A stretch of DNA of 64,000 bases from Cymbomonas tetramitiformis (GCA_001247695.2 LGRX02035208.1:1-64000); one strand, 5' to 3'; shown: positions 42,253-55,504, counted from the first letter of the stretch. Notes: a model not told the origin generated them from the sequence alone. Numbers and translations are program-made.

Positions 42253-43459
42253 AAGCCACAGGTGAGCAGAAGGTAGAGTCTGCTCGCCTTTTATTTACTC
42301 TTCGGTGTCGCTTTCTCGAGGGGGGGGAAGGAGGAGGAGAAGGAGGGGGGCTAATATCTGGAGATGGAGGAACGCCGTCGATCACGGCTATTGCGAATGT
42401 GCCAGGGAGCGCGGGATAGATTGCTAGATCTTGAGTGGCCGGGTAATGGAAGAAGTAGTTCCCCTGCTGATGCCACTCGCGGTTGTAGTGTGCTGGTGGG
42501 ATAGCCAGGGTGACGTTATCCAGGCGCTCAGCTGCTGTCCTCCACTTCGTCGTCAGAGGAAGAGGGGGAAGGAGGCCCGTTCTGGTCGAAAGCGCCTGCT
42601 GGTGGGCAGGTAGGGTCTGGAGGAAATACCCACTTCAGTGGCCCCTGCTTCCACCACGCTTTCCTGTATCCTTGTGGGGGAACTGACATGCACCAGCGAA
42701 TTCAAAATTTCGTCAGGGCTCCGCGACACGATTTTCAAGTGCTAAGGTGCGCGGACAGGAGTCAAGCAACTGCAAAGGGAAGTATGTCAGGTCCAACCAA
42801 GAGGCTCAGTAAGGCTCCAGAAGATAGCCGTGCTCCGTATGTCCCAAAAATACTCCAGCCAGAGTGCTGCTGGAGGGTACCAGAAAGTGCCAGAGGAGCT
42901 GTCCAGAGACCGCTGAAAGCGCTATTTAGGGGGGCTTTCTCGACTACTGACAGCCGTGAGGGCGGTGTTGGGGGGTTCTGGACTGTTCTAGGGGGTCTGA
43001 GGGAAGGGCTTTTGGTGGTGGGGGCTGTTGGGGAAGGTTTTGAAGTAGGCTGAAAACGGGCTAAAACTGCTGTTTTGGGCTGTTTTTGGCTGTTTTAGCT
43101 ACTTTTAGGGCTCTGAAAGGGGAACTGTGAGGTTTTCCTGGCTACTATAGACCGGGGAAACCCTTCAGGGTGATCCCTGACGGTCGTTTGTGGCCTGGGA
43201 GGGACTTGGGTTTTAAGATCGGAAAACGAATGTTTGCCTTTCCAAGCCCGTTTGAGCCCCCAGTGTTAAGGTGGGAAGGTTATACTGATATATCGTGACT
43301 TTTGGGAACGTTATTTGGATTCCTTCTTCGAAAAAAAATGACTTTTTTGACGTAAAAATTGCGCCCAGTATCCCAAAAGCACAGGTCTCCCCCTGCAGTA
43401 TAACGAAAGTTACGAGAAGTCCGTGGTTGGACGCGCGGAGACGTCCAAAGTAACGCAAT
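42253..43459 (-). other. Leader region of the LTR element, no gene recognised
   Basis: About 1.2 kb lies between the primer-binding site and the Gag-like ORF. It contains G/T-rich stretches (CTGTTTTGGGCTGTTTTTGG near 43,070) and a GGGGAAGGAGGAGGAG tract at about 42,325. No ORF of note. Confidence 0.5.
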
Positions 43460-43467
43460 TGATACCA
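43460..43467 (-). promoter_or_regulatory. Primer-binding site (initiator tRNA-Met type)
   Basis: The minus strand reads TTTGGTATCAATTGCG immediately after the LTR. TGGTATCA is complementary to the TGATACCA 3' end of eukaryotic initiator tRNA-Met. The match is eight bases, shorter than usual. Confidence 0.6.
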
Positions 43468-43469
43468 AA

Positions 43470-44161
43470 TGTGCCCGTGGGCAGTACGACAGATACTCGG
43501 AGTAATGTTTTTTATTGAACGTGCAAAGGTACACAATTCGGATTTTATAATATACTGGATCAGGGCCAGATTGAGGTACAAACGATAGTTCGGTTCCGAG
43601 TTCTGAAGGCTAAACACTTCTCAAGTGCTCTACTTATTCACTCGTCACTCAGGTTGCAGGGTCAACCACTCGAGAGCCGATGTCACACTTCGGCTCAACG
43701 TTCAATTCCCGATCCGATCTCATTTCTAATTCCGATTCGTCATTCTCGATTCAGATGCTATGTCGACAGACTGACACGATGACTGCCACACAGTACTGTC
43801 ATACTACTGTACTGTCATACTGTCATAGTGTCATACTGTCATACTGTCATACTGTCATAGCCCCGACATCTGATATTCGATTTCATCGTCTTTCCGATCC
43901 CGATGCGAATCTGACCATTCCTCGAGGGTCTGACTGAGTGCCACGATGACCACCCCACAGTACTGTCATACTACTATAGTGTCGTAGTGTCATAGTGGCA
44001 TAGTGTCATAGTGTCATAGTGTCATACACCGGACATCTGGTACTCATTCTCATCGTGATTTCAAGCCCAATTTCACTGTCATCGTGCCAATCCCAGATTA
44101 CTCCCGATGACACACATACGGACGCATAGGCATATCGGCTCACGCTGTGCCTCCGGGCACA
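43470..44161 (-). repeat. 5' LTR of the 15.6-kb element
   Basis: The 692-bp LTR is the partner of 28576-29243 and is followed by the CGCTG target duplication. It is slightly longer because of extra CATACTGT/CATAGTGT microsatellite copies. Confidence 0.9.
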
Positions 44162-44166
44162 CGCTG

Positions 44167-45239
44167 CTTGTAATAAAATGGCGAATGGTGAGATGATCGA
44201 ACGATCAGAATTCAGATGGCCTCGCTAGTGGAGATATCAAATGAAAGTACCGTGTCATCTCTGCATTCGCATCTACGCGCGCCACCCCGACGCTATGTCA
44301 TGGTACGCGCGATGTTCAAAAATCGGAAGGCTCACGTTGCCGAGTAGCATTAAATGCTGATCGCAAATGATGCGCTCGCCGCATCCGACACACCCAAAAC
44401 ACACACGAATGCGACATGACAATCCGAGAAATGCAGATGAGATGCCGCACCGAAATAAAGTCAGATGGCCTAGTGGAGGTCTCTTTCTTGAGATCGACAG
44501 TGGTTAGTACTATGGATAATGTCCATTGGATTCCCCACAGAAAACTGTAGGGACTGACACTTCGGAATTGTGCTGTTTCCCCCCAGTTATGTTATAAACT
44601 TTGGGAAGCGTATGCATCTGGCATAAAGAAAGTGGCCTGCGAAATTTCAGGTTCTGAAAATGCAAATAAAGGATATCCTCGTTTAAGAAATATCAAAAAA
44701 TTCTTGAAGAACAGCAATCCATTAGCTTGCATGGAACCCTAAGGTGTACCGTGTCCACTTGATTTATTTTAATTTGAAATTGGCATTCACAAAATATTTG
44801 AGTAACTGTTTGCTTTCTATTATTCGTTTATTTGCTATTAGTTCTATGATTATTGCTAATAATCATATCATTTGCTTGCTTCTAAAAGTTGGTTGTTTTA
44901 GGTTGAAGTGGGTTGGGAATTAGATGAAGTCTGAACATTGCCTGTTTGTTGGCGATGCTATTTGTTATACATTTAGATATACATTAAAATCGTCCTTGAG
45001 GGAGTATACGTACAATACGTGTTAAGAGTTGGCGCATTATGCTCTCAATCGTGGAACAGGTACTCGTAGATGACGTGCCACCCCTTAGTGACAACATTGG
45101 TATGCGGGATTTGCATAATGAAATAGTATATCACTGTTGTATATGTTATTCTGATCAATGGGGAAATCAATTCAAATCGCACATAATTTGTTTTGCTATT
45201 GCGGTGTATGGAGTCACTAGTTAGACGGTAAACGGTCAG
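44167..45239. other. Intergenic, AT-rich, no gene recognised
   Basis: AT-rich sequence lies between the LTR element and the 3' end of the dehydrogenase gene. Only short ORFs occur. A poly(A) signal for the minus-strand gene was not identified. Confidence 0.5.
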
Positions 45240-48200
45240 TCAATTGGCAGCTTGTGAAAGGGCTTTCCCCGCTTGGCACGTAAGCAATCTTCCTCCATCC
45301 ATCAACCACGTTTGACCTGCATCAATATGAACAAATAACGATGATGACGGCAGTTTGCACATGGAGCCGATGTCTAAGCACTAAATTGTTTAACATTGCG
45401 CCATACAATTGGCAAAACTTCACACCACATTTGTGGATATTGTGTGCAAGCAAGCAGGCCCCTTGAAAGGCAGCAGGCCTACCTGTGATCCAGCCTGCAT
45501 TGTCCGTCGATGCCAAGAAAAGGCACATATTAGCAATGTCCAAAGGTGTTCCCACGCGGCCAATCGGATGAGCACTGCAGTGGTACACAGCCATAGCCAA
45601 TCACCGGTATCATCGAACTCAATTGACATCATGAAAAAAATGTTGCAAAGGGAGGAGGCAGCAATGCCTATACAACACAATTATGACACGCGGTCTGAAA
45701 TCTAGAACAAATTCAGATTGAAGAATATTAGAATCTGAATTAGCCTGAAACTCATCGATTGCATCAAGAAACCGAAGAAGTCGTTCCCGATACATGATTC
45801 CATGTGCAATACGGAGTTGGCCACGGACACAGCTAGCCCTAAACCAAGCCCGTCATCCTACCTTAAATCTCTAATCATAATCTCCTCCCTATCATACCCA
45901 CCCATTAATCATATTGTTGCCTCTCATAATCATCATCTTACCCTCACGGCGCTCCCTAAACTTGTCAATGCCCAGAAGTTCACACTGCACCTCCGGCATC
46001 ACTAGCCACGCTCATGGCTAGAATATCAATGCCACCTCTCCGCCACAGCGCTGAACAGCAAGCCGCGAATTTACCAACATTCTTCCATCAACAACCACCC
46101 TGTAGGTGTTAATCATTGTTGCCCTTTTGAACGTGTGCTAAGCTGAGATCAAAGGTTCCTTGGTAACCCTACTCAAACGTGATCCAAGGGAATCACAAAC
46201 ATACAAAGCACTTCGCATCCAAGGAACTCGTTGTTGTACCTTGCTCACAGGGTCAATCACTCTAACAAAATGTCGTTGGTCGGCCGACGGTCACACAACC
46301 CGATTCCCATGAAATTTCAGCTTGCCTGGCCTCCCTTATGTATGCGAGTGTCTAGGTGTTACCCCTACCAAGCCTGCGGTGAATGCCTGAAGGAAGGGCA
46401 TCCCAAAAACTGCCAATTCTTGCAAGCGCCCTCATCAAGATGCGTCATCGCCATGTCCACTGGGCGGCGCTCGCCGCGTCCTCCTAGAGACTAGGGGGCC
46501 AAAAGCGCTGCCATCTGACCACAACCCCCTTCCCCGGTCCACCCACTCCCGGTCTCCGGGCACTAACCCAGCCAAGCCGTGTACTGCTGCCCCTTCCGCA
46601 AGCCACTTTGTAGAACCACATCCAATAAGCACCCTGCTTCTACGTCTGAGTCCCACCCAGAGCTCGGAGACAAGAAGCCACCTACCTCCGACAGGATATC
46701 CCGGATGCCCAAGTGATAAGACGAGGCCGCTTAGTTGGCCACACTTGCGACCACGGATAGCCCCTCAAATTGGGCATCCCCGACGCCTAGGTCTTATCTT
46801 GGTATCGTGTGCGATACTCAGATTTCACTTCCTTGACGACAATACCCAAAAGCGATCAAAATAATTAGAAGCACACAATACAATCTTCATCCACCAAAGT
46901 TGATCGCACATCGGGCTCTGAGGATTCATCTAGCACATTCCCCAATGGTTGACCGAAGTTCGCCAGCCACCACCGCGGGAAGCACAAGCCATGGGCACCC
47001 TCAGTCTTGTGGGGTTTGGGCTAGCCATCCTCCCTTAGACATGCGAGAGTTCACGCGCGTGGCTTATCCTTGGGTTGATTTCTTTGGCACCACTTAGCCA
47101 AAGACGATTGGTTGAACTATGTACCCACACTGGGGATCAAAGAATTCAGCACTCACTTCGGGACACTTATCCTGATTTTCTGGAGCTTCTAGTGAAGAAT
47201 GGGACCCCCTAAGCCTGTGTTTGGCTGATCCTTGGACCGACTTTTTTGGCATCACATAACCACAAAGGATCGACTGCACTATGTACCCTCACCAGGGATC
47301 AAAGGATTCAGCACACACTGCGGGACACTTATCCAGATTCTCTAGAGCTCGCTAATGAATAATGGGACCCCCTAAGCCTTACGGAGCCACCAGAGCCCCT
47401 TTGCACCACCACCGCCGGCGCACTGCTGCCGTGTCTCTAAAGCCAGTTCACCTCCACCCCCCGAGTTGCTCCAGCCATCTCTCCACCACCAAGCCTACGC
47501 TCGGGACGACCCCTCTGCTCCTTGAGCCTCACTGTGACATTTGAGCCCCTCTGCATCTGCCCTGGCGCACTGTTGTTGTGTCTCTGAAACCGGCTCACCT
47601 TTGTCCCTCGAGCCACTTGAGCCATCTCTTCACCACCACGCCCGCGCTCAGGACCACCCCGCCGCCCTCTACCTGCCCTAGCCTGGTCTAAACAGAGCTT
47701 GCCCACCCACGTCACAATCAACCTGTGTGCATGTGTGAGAGTGTGGCTTACCCTTGGACCGATTCCTTTGGCGTCACGCGACCACAGTTGATCAGTTGCA
47801 CTATGCACCCACACCAGGGATCACAGATTCACCACACACTTCGGGAAACCTATCCGGATTTTCCGGAGCTCGATAGTGGAAAACGGGACCCCCTAAGCCT
47901 CATTGAGCCACCTGACCATGAAGAATGTGTTGCGATGCCACCCGGTATTCTGCCAAAGTGAGCTCCAAGGCTGGGGAGCACGGAATACCCCTCAAGCCCG
48001 AGTGTCGTTGTAGGTCACCGAGAAAAGCCAAGGAAGACGAGATTCTCCCACATGGCCAGCCAAAGCCAATCCGCAAAGTGGAGGAGGACAACATAGACTT
48101 GTTGGGCACGCTTTTGAGACCTGTTGTGATCACTCAACTGTTGCGATACTCACCTATCGCATCACTGAGCTATCAACGCTCCCCACCCGAAACCCAAGGT

Positions 48201-51200
48201 TCGCTTCAACCCCGTAACAAAGGTGTGTCCATGCCCACAGCTCCGGGAAGTCCCGCTCAATAGCCACAAGCACTGCCTCACGGTGCACTGCATTGAATGC
48301 ATTCTTGGCATCCGCCTCGACGCAGACCCACTCCGGGTGCCGGTTTAGGGCCGCCTGAACAGTGTGGCTGACCCCCAGGTCCGCCCCTCCTTTTACCACC
48401 ACCCCGGGGCAGTCCACCATGCTCATCATCTTGCCGCCGCCCACAAAACCGACCCCTGAAGGCTTCCGCACGCCGCTTGCATAAGACCTTTGCTCTCTAT
48501 CTGGGTTCCAATCAAAGTATTCAATCACGGTCGCCCCCTCCTCTCATGCCCCCTACCCTACCCAACCACCAAACCAATCACGCTCGACCGGCCAATACAT
48601 CTCCACCTGAGTGCCCATGCTGAAGCACCCCTACCCATCTCTGGACCCACACCTTGCCCAACCGATCCCCCACCATCAACACGCCCCTCATTCGGCTGAT
48701 TATCTTCTGCATTATCCATAATCATGAAAGCCTGAGGACAAATGCCAGGTGCCGCACGCCACCAAAACCCCACCCTTAGAAATCCTACACCACACCACCA
48801 CACAAGCCATACCGGCATCCAAAAACCTACCGCCTTTGAAATGAGCTCGTCGTTCCGACTCACACCGGGGAAAGGGCAGGGCCGGTGCCGACCACCCGTA
48901 GCACAACTCAGTCTGATATCAGGCAATCAGCTTGGTTGACCGGGAGGGTAGGCCCTCTTTGAGAGTAGTGAGCACTCCCTCAGCACTAAAAACTGCCAAG
49001 AAGAATTAATTTACCAACCCCGCTACTATGCCAACCACGAGGGAAGCAAACACAACCGCGCACTTGTACAGATTCCTTTGGCACCCCGTAACCGCAAAAG
49101 ACCGCTGCACTATGTACCCACGCCGGGGATCAAAGGATTCAGCACACACTTCGGGACATTCATCTGGATTCTCCGGAGCTCACTAGTAAAGAATGGGACC
49201 CCCTAAGCCTCGCTGAGCTATCCGAGCCCCTCTGCATCTGCACCGCCAGCGCACTGCCGCCTTGTGCCTGAAGCCGGCTCATCCCTTCCCTCTGAGCTAC
49301 GCGAGCCATATGTCCACCACCAAGCCCACGCGCAAGACCACCCCTCTGCTCCCTGAGCCTCACTGGGCCACCTGAGCCCCTCTGCGGTTGTCCTGCCGGC
49401 GCACTGCAGCTGTGTCTCTGGAGCCGGCTCACCTCCGCCAATCGAGCAACCCCTCCACCACCAAGCCCACATCCCACATCACCCCGCTGCCCCCTACAGC
49501 CAGGTCTCAAGAGAGCTTGCCCACCCACGCCACGCCCAGAATGCCCAAGCACTGTCCCAAGGGGCTGAGAATGATAAACTGGGTTGTCCTCATCCAAACT
49601 GCGCACCCGCCATCGACTTGCGCCTGTAGCCCTCTACCCCCAGCACCAACTCCACGTGACTGAAGCCCTTGCACTGATTGCCTTGCGAGGTGGCCGCCAA
49701 CTTGAGCAATGCGCTCCACACTTGCCCTGTAACTGTCGTGCCGCACTGTTCCTACCTGGGGTCCCATCCCCACAGTTGCCTGTGTGTCCTAAGCCCTCCC
49801 GGTGGCCGATAGCTCACCACCCGGTCGTCGCCTTCCCGACAGCTGCTCAGTGTTAGTTCCGGCACGGCCAACAACCTCGCCCGGTGGTGTGTGTGTGTGA
49901 TACTGGGTGTGGTATTTCTTTGGTGATGGATCTCAAACAATACAAAGAGGAACCCTCATCAGCGAAAGTAATTTTTGTACCTTACTTGTAAGATCGAACC
50001 ATTTCAGTCACCGTTCGTGGTTGGCCGACGTTCACCAACCACCATCGTTGGAAGTCCTAGCCATGGGCGCCCTAAGTCCTATGGGTTTCCAACTGCCCAG
50101 ACTCACTTACAGTGTGTTACTACAGCTTTGGTCCCCGGTAAGGGTTATATTGTAACCCATTGGGTTTCCTTGTGATAAGGGTTATATTGTAACCCATTGG
50201 GTTTCGCAGTCTTCTTGCGAGGATATTGGGTTTCAAGAACTCGATATGAGGCTGTGTGCATGGCAGTGTTGTATTTCACTCCGATGTTACTAAGTTAGCT
50301 AGGAATGCACGTTCCATAAACTGTATTACTAATTACCGCGTGCAACTGCAAGCGCACCTCGCGGACTCCTGGTAAAATTCGGCTGCTGCCTCCTTGCCCA
50401 TCCCAGCTTTCTCGTGGAACTCTGTGACAACTGTTGCAGGATTGATTGCATTCACTCGGATACCCTGGATTCCCCATAGTCCATACATCCCAAATTATCA
50501 AAGTTTGGACGCAAGCCCATCACCAACAACACTAACATTATACGGGGAGCCTACGGAAAATAGTCGCGAAACTTAAGGAGGGCAGTTTTCTTGTAGGGTG
50601 CCAAAATGTGGAAGCTTGAAGAGTATGCAGCAGGAACAGGAACTATATCAAGACAATTTAGTCTATGTCATCTAAGGCAAGGTGCATGTGACCTTCCGCC
50701 CCCAATCATTCAGAAGAAATCAAGTGCTTGCCTAGGCGACCTCCATCTATCTGAGAGCATTTCAAGTACACAAGCACTCACTCATGAGGTTGGTACGAGC
50801 GAGAGAGCAACTGATGCAGAGGCGATTTGGCACCTTTGAAGCAAGCTCAAGAGCGCAGCAGCGAGTGAGTTGATCTACAGCCGCCCTGGTCTCAGTCAAG
50901 TCCACATCCTTACCGTGAGATCAAGTTCAGTGAGTGCCCTGTTCTGCACTGGCGTGTGGGCGTGCACCTGAGCGTTTGAATGCCTAGCTTTGCGCATATT
51001 TGCCATTGAAAACCCCAGGTACACGAAAGCTCAAGAATTGATTAGGATACTTATGCACTGGATCTTGAGATCAAAGCCGTCTGCACTCTTTTCGAGACGA
51101 ACCAGAAGACCTAAGACACTCCAAGGAGCGAGGCCATGCGCACACATGGCAATCCTTCCTCAACGTGCCTGTGGCTGCCTTGTGCGGCCGCTTCACCAAC

Positions 51201-52837
51201 CTTAGCACTGTCCTCCCTTCTGTCACGGTGCGATCCGAATTGTGCGTCGAAATGCACTGCAAGCGTTATATACTCGAAAATTTCGCTCCCAGATGCTGAG
51301 TTTGAGGGGAACGAAATTCAGAGAAATTCCAAAGGTACTTCAACGAAACCTAACTTTAGTGTGGGCTTTGAAATTTGGAAGCCGACAGGGATCATTCGGA
51401 TGAGCAGCGCGGTGGGGAAGAGATACTCTGAGAGGGCGCACTTGGAAACGCAATATGGGAGAAGGTTCGGGAAAGGACGTTGGGCAGCGATACTCGACAC
51501 GTTGATTACGCAGCCCTTAGTTGCTGCTAGATGCGGTACGCTTGCCTGAGTAAGCAGAAACTGCCGTGCCAAGCAAGGGTCAAAAAATAAAGTTCTTAGT
51601 GACTTCTGCTCTTAACGCCAGGATTCCACTCGCTACACATAAAGCGCAGCTTTTGAGAAAGAGGAATTTCTGACAAGCAAGCCACACGTGGAGAAATGCG
51701 TATCCTCTTCCTGGAAACAGGGTTGATCTTCACGAGCCATCGTCACGAATCACGAGAGGATGCTTGAAGTTTTTCTTCTACTACCTCGCGCAATACAAAT
51801 ATCGTGTTCTTCATAAAGGATGTTGTGGCTCCATGACCCCAAGGGGTAGAGGGCAAGCAGCAGGACGAACTTATGCCAGTCAGTTCAAACTGAGAACTTC
51901 GACTTTTGTCTTTTGACGTTGGGGAGAATGAAGTTAAGGGAGCAATCGCACCACACTCTTTAGATTTATATCGATATGCCAGTCCCAATCTTCGGAACTG
52001 GTATTTTCAATGCTGCTTCCCAGCTTTCCAGCGCCTGTCACGGGAAATACTCTTGAGATTTATCTGTTGTAGAAGCGGAAAATGTATTACAATAGCAGTT
52101 TCCCAATGGGTCGTACGCTCTCCTCGCGGAAGCAAAGGGAGGAAGTTGCCTAGCGGAAAAAGCAATACGTGCTCAGAGGAATGATAGCATTCGGCGTTTA
52201 ACGCAATGCAAGAAATGCTTCACATGTCTAGTGAAGTGTACTTCCAGGCATACCCTACAAACCTGAATATCGGAACAATTATTGCATTCTCGTATTACAT
52301 AGCGTACGAAATTTTCAGTGCGGAGTGCAGAAGTAGGAACCTGCGTTGTTGACGAGAACGTCCAGCCTCCCGAGGAAGTCCAGAGCTTCGGAAATGCACT
52401 CCGAACATCCCTTACCCTGCTCGACATCTCCTTTAGTGACCCGAAGATTGTTCACATTAGATGGAATTTCACTGAGCTCGAAACATGTCCTCGAGAAAAG
52501 TTCGTTCTGTGTTTTGATGCCATACCGTAGCAAGGTCTTTTGGCAACGTAAGTAGATTGTTGCTTCCAGCCAGCTCGGTAGCGTATGCCTGTTTCATCTT
52601 AGCTTCATCGCGAGCAACCACGCAGACACGGTAACCCCTCTTAAGGAATTCTTTTGCCACGGTCACACCGATTCCGCTGCTTGCACCGGTGATGATCACG
52701 CCAGGACCCTCGTGAGAAGGTTTGGAGTTCGTGGCGTTACGGAAGGGTCCAACACCAGCTGCAGCAGTCTTGGATCCGTGCAGAGAAGTCGGAAGATGTC
52801 TGCCGAGAACAAAAAGGCGATTGTGAGCCTTATCCAA
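45240..52837 (-). CDS. Short-chain dehydrogenase/reductase (classical SDR, FabG-like), 8 exons
   Basis: The product is an NAD(P)-dependent oxidoreductase of the classical SDR type; the substrate is unknown. Minus-strand exons in order: 52837-52526, 52476-52341, 52034-51952, 51560-51442, 50885-50834, 50464-50358, 45574-45483 and 45316-45240. Phases all agree, giving 325 residues. Visible motifs: the cofactor glycine motif TGASSGIG, NNAGAGKLG, the active-site INVSSIAAQRP (Ser) and YCVSK (Tyr, Lys), AAVDQLTRCCALELASKGIR, VNAINPATV and the C-terminal HPIGRVGTPLDIANMCLFLA...WLMDGG. The start is the ATG at 52837; the frame is open further upstream, but that sequence belongs to a repeat. Residues 1-45 are Arg/Ser-rich and could be a targeting peptide. 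The intron 52525-52477 is only 49 bp, so its exact join is the least certain. Intron 6 (4.8 kb) is filled with repeats. Confidence 0.88.
46220..50070. repeat. Repeats within SDR intron 6
   Basis: A ~140-bp module (CACTATGTACCCACAC, then GGGATCAAAGGATTCAGCAC, ending GGGACCCCCTAAGCCT) occurs four times, at about 47075-47213, 47240-47379, 47755-47898 and 49070-49208. Two of the copies are followed by GC-rich ~145-bp repeats (AGCCCCTCTGCATCTGC...CCACCACCAAGCC) at 47390-47660 and 49220-49480. A further related pair (GGTTGGCCGACGTTCACCAA type) lies at about 46,260 and 50,020. This is a patchwork of decayed retroelement sequence. Confidence 0.75.
48154..48528 (-). pseudogene. LINE-type reverse transcriptase fragment
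   Basis: The minus-strand frame contains VQAALNRHPEWVCVEADAKN directly followed by AFNAVHREAVL. This matches RT motif A of non-LTR retrotransposons (D-x-KNAFN-x-x-R), where the Asp coordinates catalytic metal. The downstream YxDD motif is not found in frame, and the ORF is short, so this is a remnant. It sits in intron 6 of the SDR gene, in the gene's orientation. A second fragment upstream on the same strand (about 49,770-49,510, VRHDSYRASVERIAQVGG) may belong to the same family. Confidence 0.65.
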
Positions 52838-52959
52838 CATCGAGTAATCAGAACGTGCAGTGGAACAATAAAGAGATCTCCGCACGTTTGCGTGGGACCG
52901 ACGCGAGGCGAGGGAAAGGAAGGAAGCGGAGCGTTTCTGAAACAATGGAATGAACCCTA

Positions 52960-54987
52960 GATTTTTAAATACTAGGCGGATCGATCTCAAAAAGAGATCT
53001 CCACTAGGCCATCTGACCGTAGGATCATGTGCGCGACAGTGCTTCGCTTTTTGCATCCCAACATGCCACGCCATAACGCGTGGGTGGCGTCGCGGTAAAT
53101 GTACGCGACTGCAGTGGCACTGTCATCGTTAGCGTCTGGCATCCGTGAGATCGGAAGTTCGTCCGTGTCGCCCGTTGGGATTCGCGCTTTGCTGCTGCTG
53201 CTGATTAAGTAAGGTAAGTACTAGGCCCGGTCGATCTTAAATTAAGATCTCCACTAGGCGCATCTGACGGTCGATGGGATTATTTATCTTGCCGACGTGG
53301 CGCACTCGAGAGATCCGAACATGAACATCGAGTCTGCCATTCCATTAATGATTTGACATTTCTCGATCCTCGCGTCTGCTATGCGATGTAAAAGCGAATC
53401 TATGTGATTTCCGAACATCGCGTCGGCCATGCGATGTTTAAATCATTTTCGCCATTACACTATCTGACCGTAGGATCATGCGCGCGACAGTGCTTTGCCT
53501 TTTGCTTCCCAGCATGCCATGCCATAACGCGTGGGTGGCCTCGCGATAAATGTACGCGACTGCAGTGGCACTGTCATCGTTGGCGTCTGGCGATCGTGAG
53601 ATTGAAACTTCCAGGCATACCCTACAAACCTGAATATCGGAACAATTATTGCATTCTCGTATTACATAGCGTACGAAATTTTCAGTGCGGAGTGCAGAAG
53701 TAGGAACCTGCGTTGTTGACGAGAACGTCCAGCCTCCCGAGGAAGTCCAGAGCTTCGGAAATGCACTCCGAACATCCCTTACCCTGCTCGACATCTCCTT
53801 TAGTGACCCGAAGATTGTTCACATTAGATGGAATTTCACTGAGCTCGAAACATGTCCTCGAGAAAAGTTCGTTCTGTGTTTTGATGCCATACCGTAGCAA
53901 GGTCTTTTGGCAACGTAAGTAGATTGTTGCTTCCAGCCAGCTCGGTAGCGTATGCCTGTTTCATCTTAGCTTCATCGCGAGCAACCACGCAGACACGGTA
54001 ACCCCTCTTAAGGAATTCTTTTGCCACGGTCACACCGATTCCGCTGCTTGCACCGGTGATGATCACGCCAGGACCCTCGTGAGAAGGTTTGGAGTTCGTG
54101 GCGTTACGGAAGGGTCCAACACCAGCTGCAGCAGTCTTGGATCCGTGCGGGAGATCGGAAGATATGCGCCGAGAACAAAGGCGTTGAGCCTTATCAACAT
54201 CAGTAATCGGAACGTGCGTGGAACAATAAAGAGATCTCCGCACCGTTTGCGTGGGACCGACGCGAGGCGAGGGAAAGGAAGGAAGCGGAGCGTTTCTGAA
54301 ACAATGGAGATTAGACCCTAGATTTTTTAAATACTAGGATCGATCTCAAGATCTCCACTAGGCCATCGACCCGTAGGATCATGTGCGCGGCGATTGCTTC
54401 GCTTTTGCATCCCAACATGCCACGCCGCCTTCGCGTGGGTACGCGGTAAATGTACGCGGCTGCGGTGGCAGCTATCATCGTTAGCGTCGGCATCCGTGAG
54501 ATCGGAAGTTCGTCCCGTGTCGCCCGTTGGGATTCGCGCTTTCTTCTTCGCTGGCGATTAAATGGGTAAGTACTAGGCCGGTCGATCTTAGATTAAGATC
54601 TCCACTAGGCGCATCGACGGTCGATGGGATTATTTATCTTGCCGACGTGGCGCACTCGAGTCGAACGCAGACATCAGGTCTGCCATTCCATTAATGATTT
54701 GACATTTCTCGATCCTCGCGTACGCGCTATGCGATGTAAAAGCGAATCTATGTGATTTCCGAACATCGCGTCGGCCATGCGATGTTTAAATCATTTTCGC
54801 CATTACACTATCTGACCGTAGGATCATGCGCGCGACAGTGCTTTGCCTTTTGCTTCCCAGCATGCCATGCCATAACGCGTGGGTGGCCTCGCGATAAATG
54901 TACGCGACTGCAGTGGCACTGTCATCGTTGGCGTCTGGCGATCGTGAGATTGAAAATTCGACTGCGTCGCCCGTTGGGATTCGAGCT

Positions 54988-55032
<45 letters not shown>

Positions 55033-55468
55033 ATGATTGACTAAGGTACTAGGCCCGGTCGATCTTAAATTAAGATCTCCACTAGGCGCATCTGACGGTG
55101 GATGGGATTATTTATCTTGCCGACGTGGCGCACTCGAGAGATCCGAACATGAACATCGAGTCTGCCATTCCATTAATGATTTGACATTTTCTCGATCCTC
55201 GCGTCTGCTATGCAATGTAAAAGCGAATCTATCTGATTTCCGAACATCGCGTCGGCCATGCGATGTTTAAATCATTTTCGCCATTACATCATATGACCGC
55301 AGGATCATGTGCGCGACAGTGCTTCGCTTTTTGCTTCCCAGCATGCCATGCCATAACGCGTGGGTGGCGTCGCGGTACATACACGCGACTGCAGTGGCAC
55401 TGTCATCGTTAGCGTCTGGCGATCGTGCGATCGAAAATTCGACTGTATCGCCCGTTGGGATTCGAGCT

Positions 55469-55504
<36 letters not shown>

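Larger units (their letters stand above)
28576..44161 (-). mobile_element. 15.6-kb LTR retroelement, non-autonomous, with nested insertions
   Basis: Two direct LTRs (28576-29243 and 43470-44161) both start TGTGCCCG and end CGGGCACA. The 5 bp before the left LTR (28571-28575) and after the right LTR (44162-44166) are both CGCTG, a perfect target-site duplication, so this is one insertion rather than two solo LTRs. On the minus strand, TGGTATCA at 43467-43460 is a primer-binding site matching the 3' end of initiator tRNA-Met, two bases from the LTR. A purine tract (TAAGGGGGGAGAGT) at 29257-29244 abuts the other LTR. These orient the element to the minus strand. The only long ORF is 42252-40972; no reverse transcriptase, integrase or protease was seen. 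That makes it a large non-autonomous derivative, or an element whose pol was lost amid the nested insertions at 30.8-33.1, 33.7-35.0 and 37.7-40.1 kb. Confidence 0.88.
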
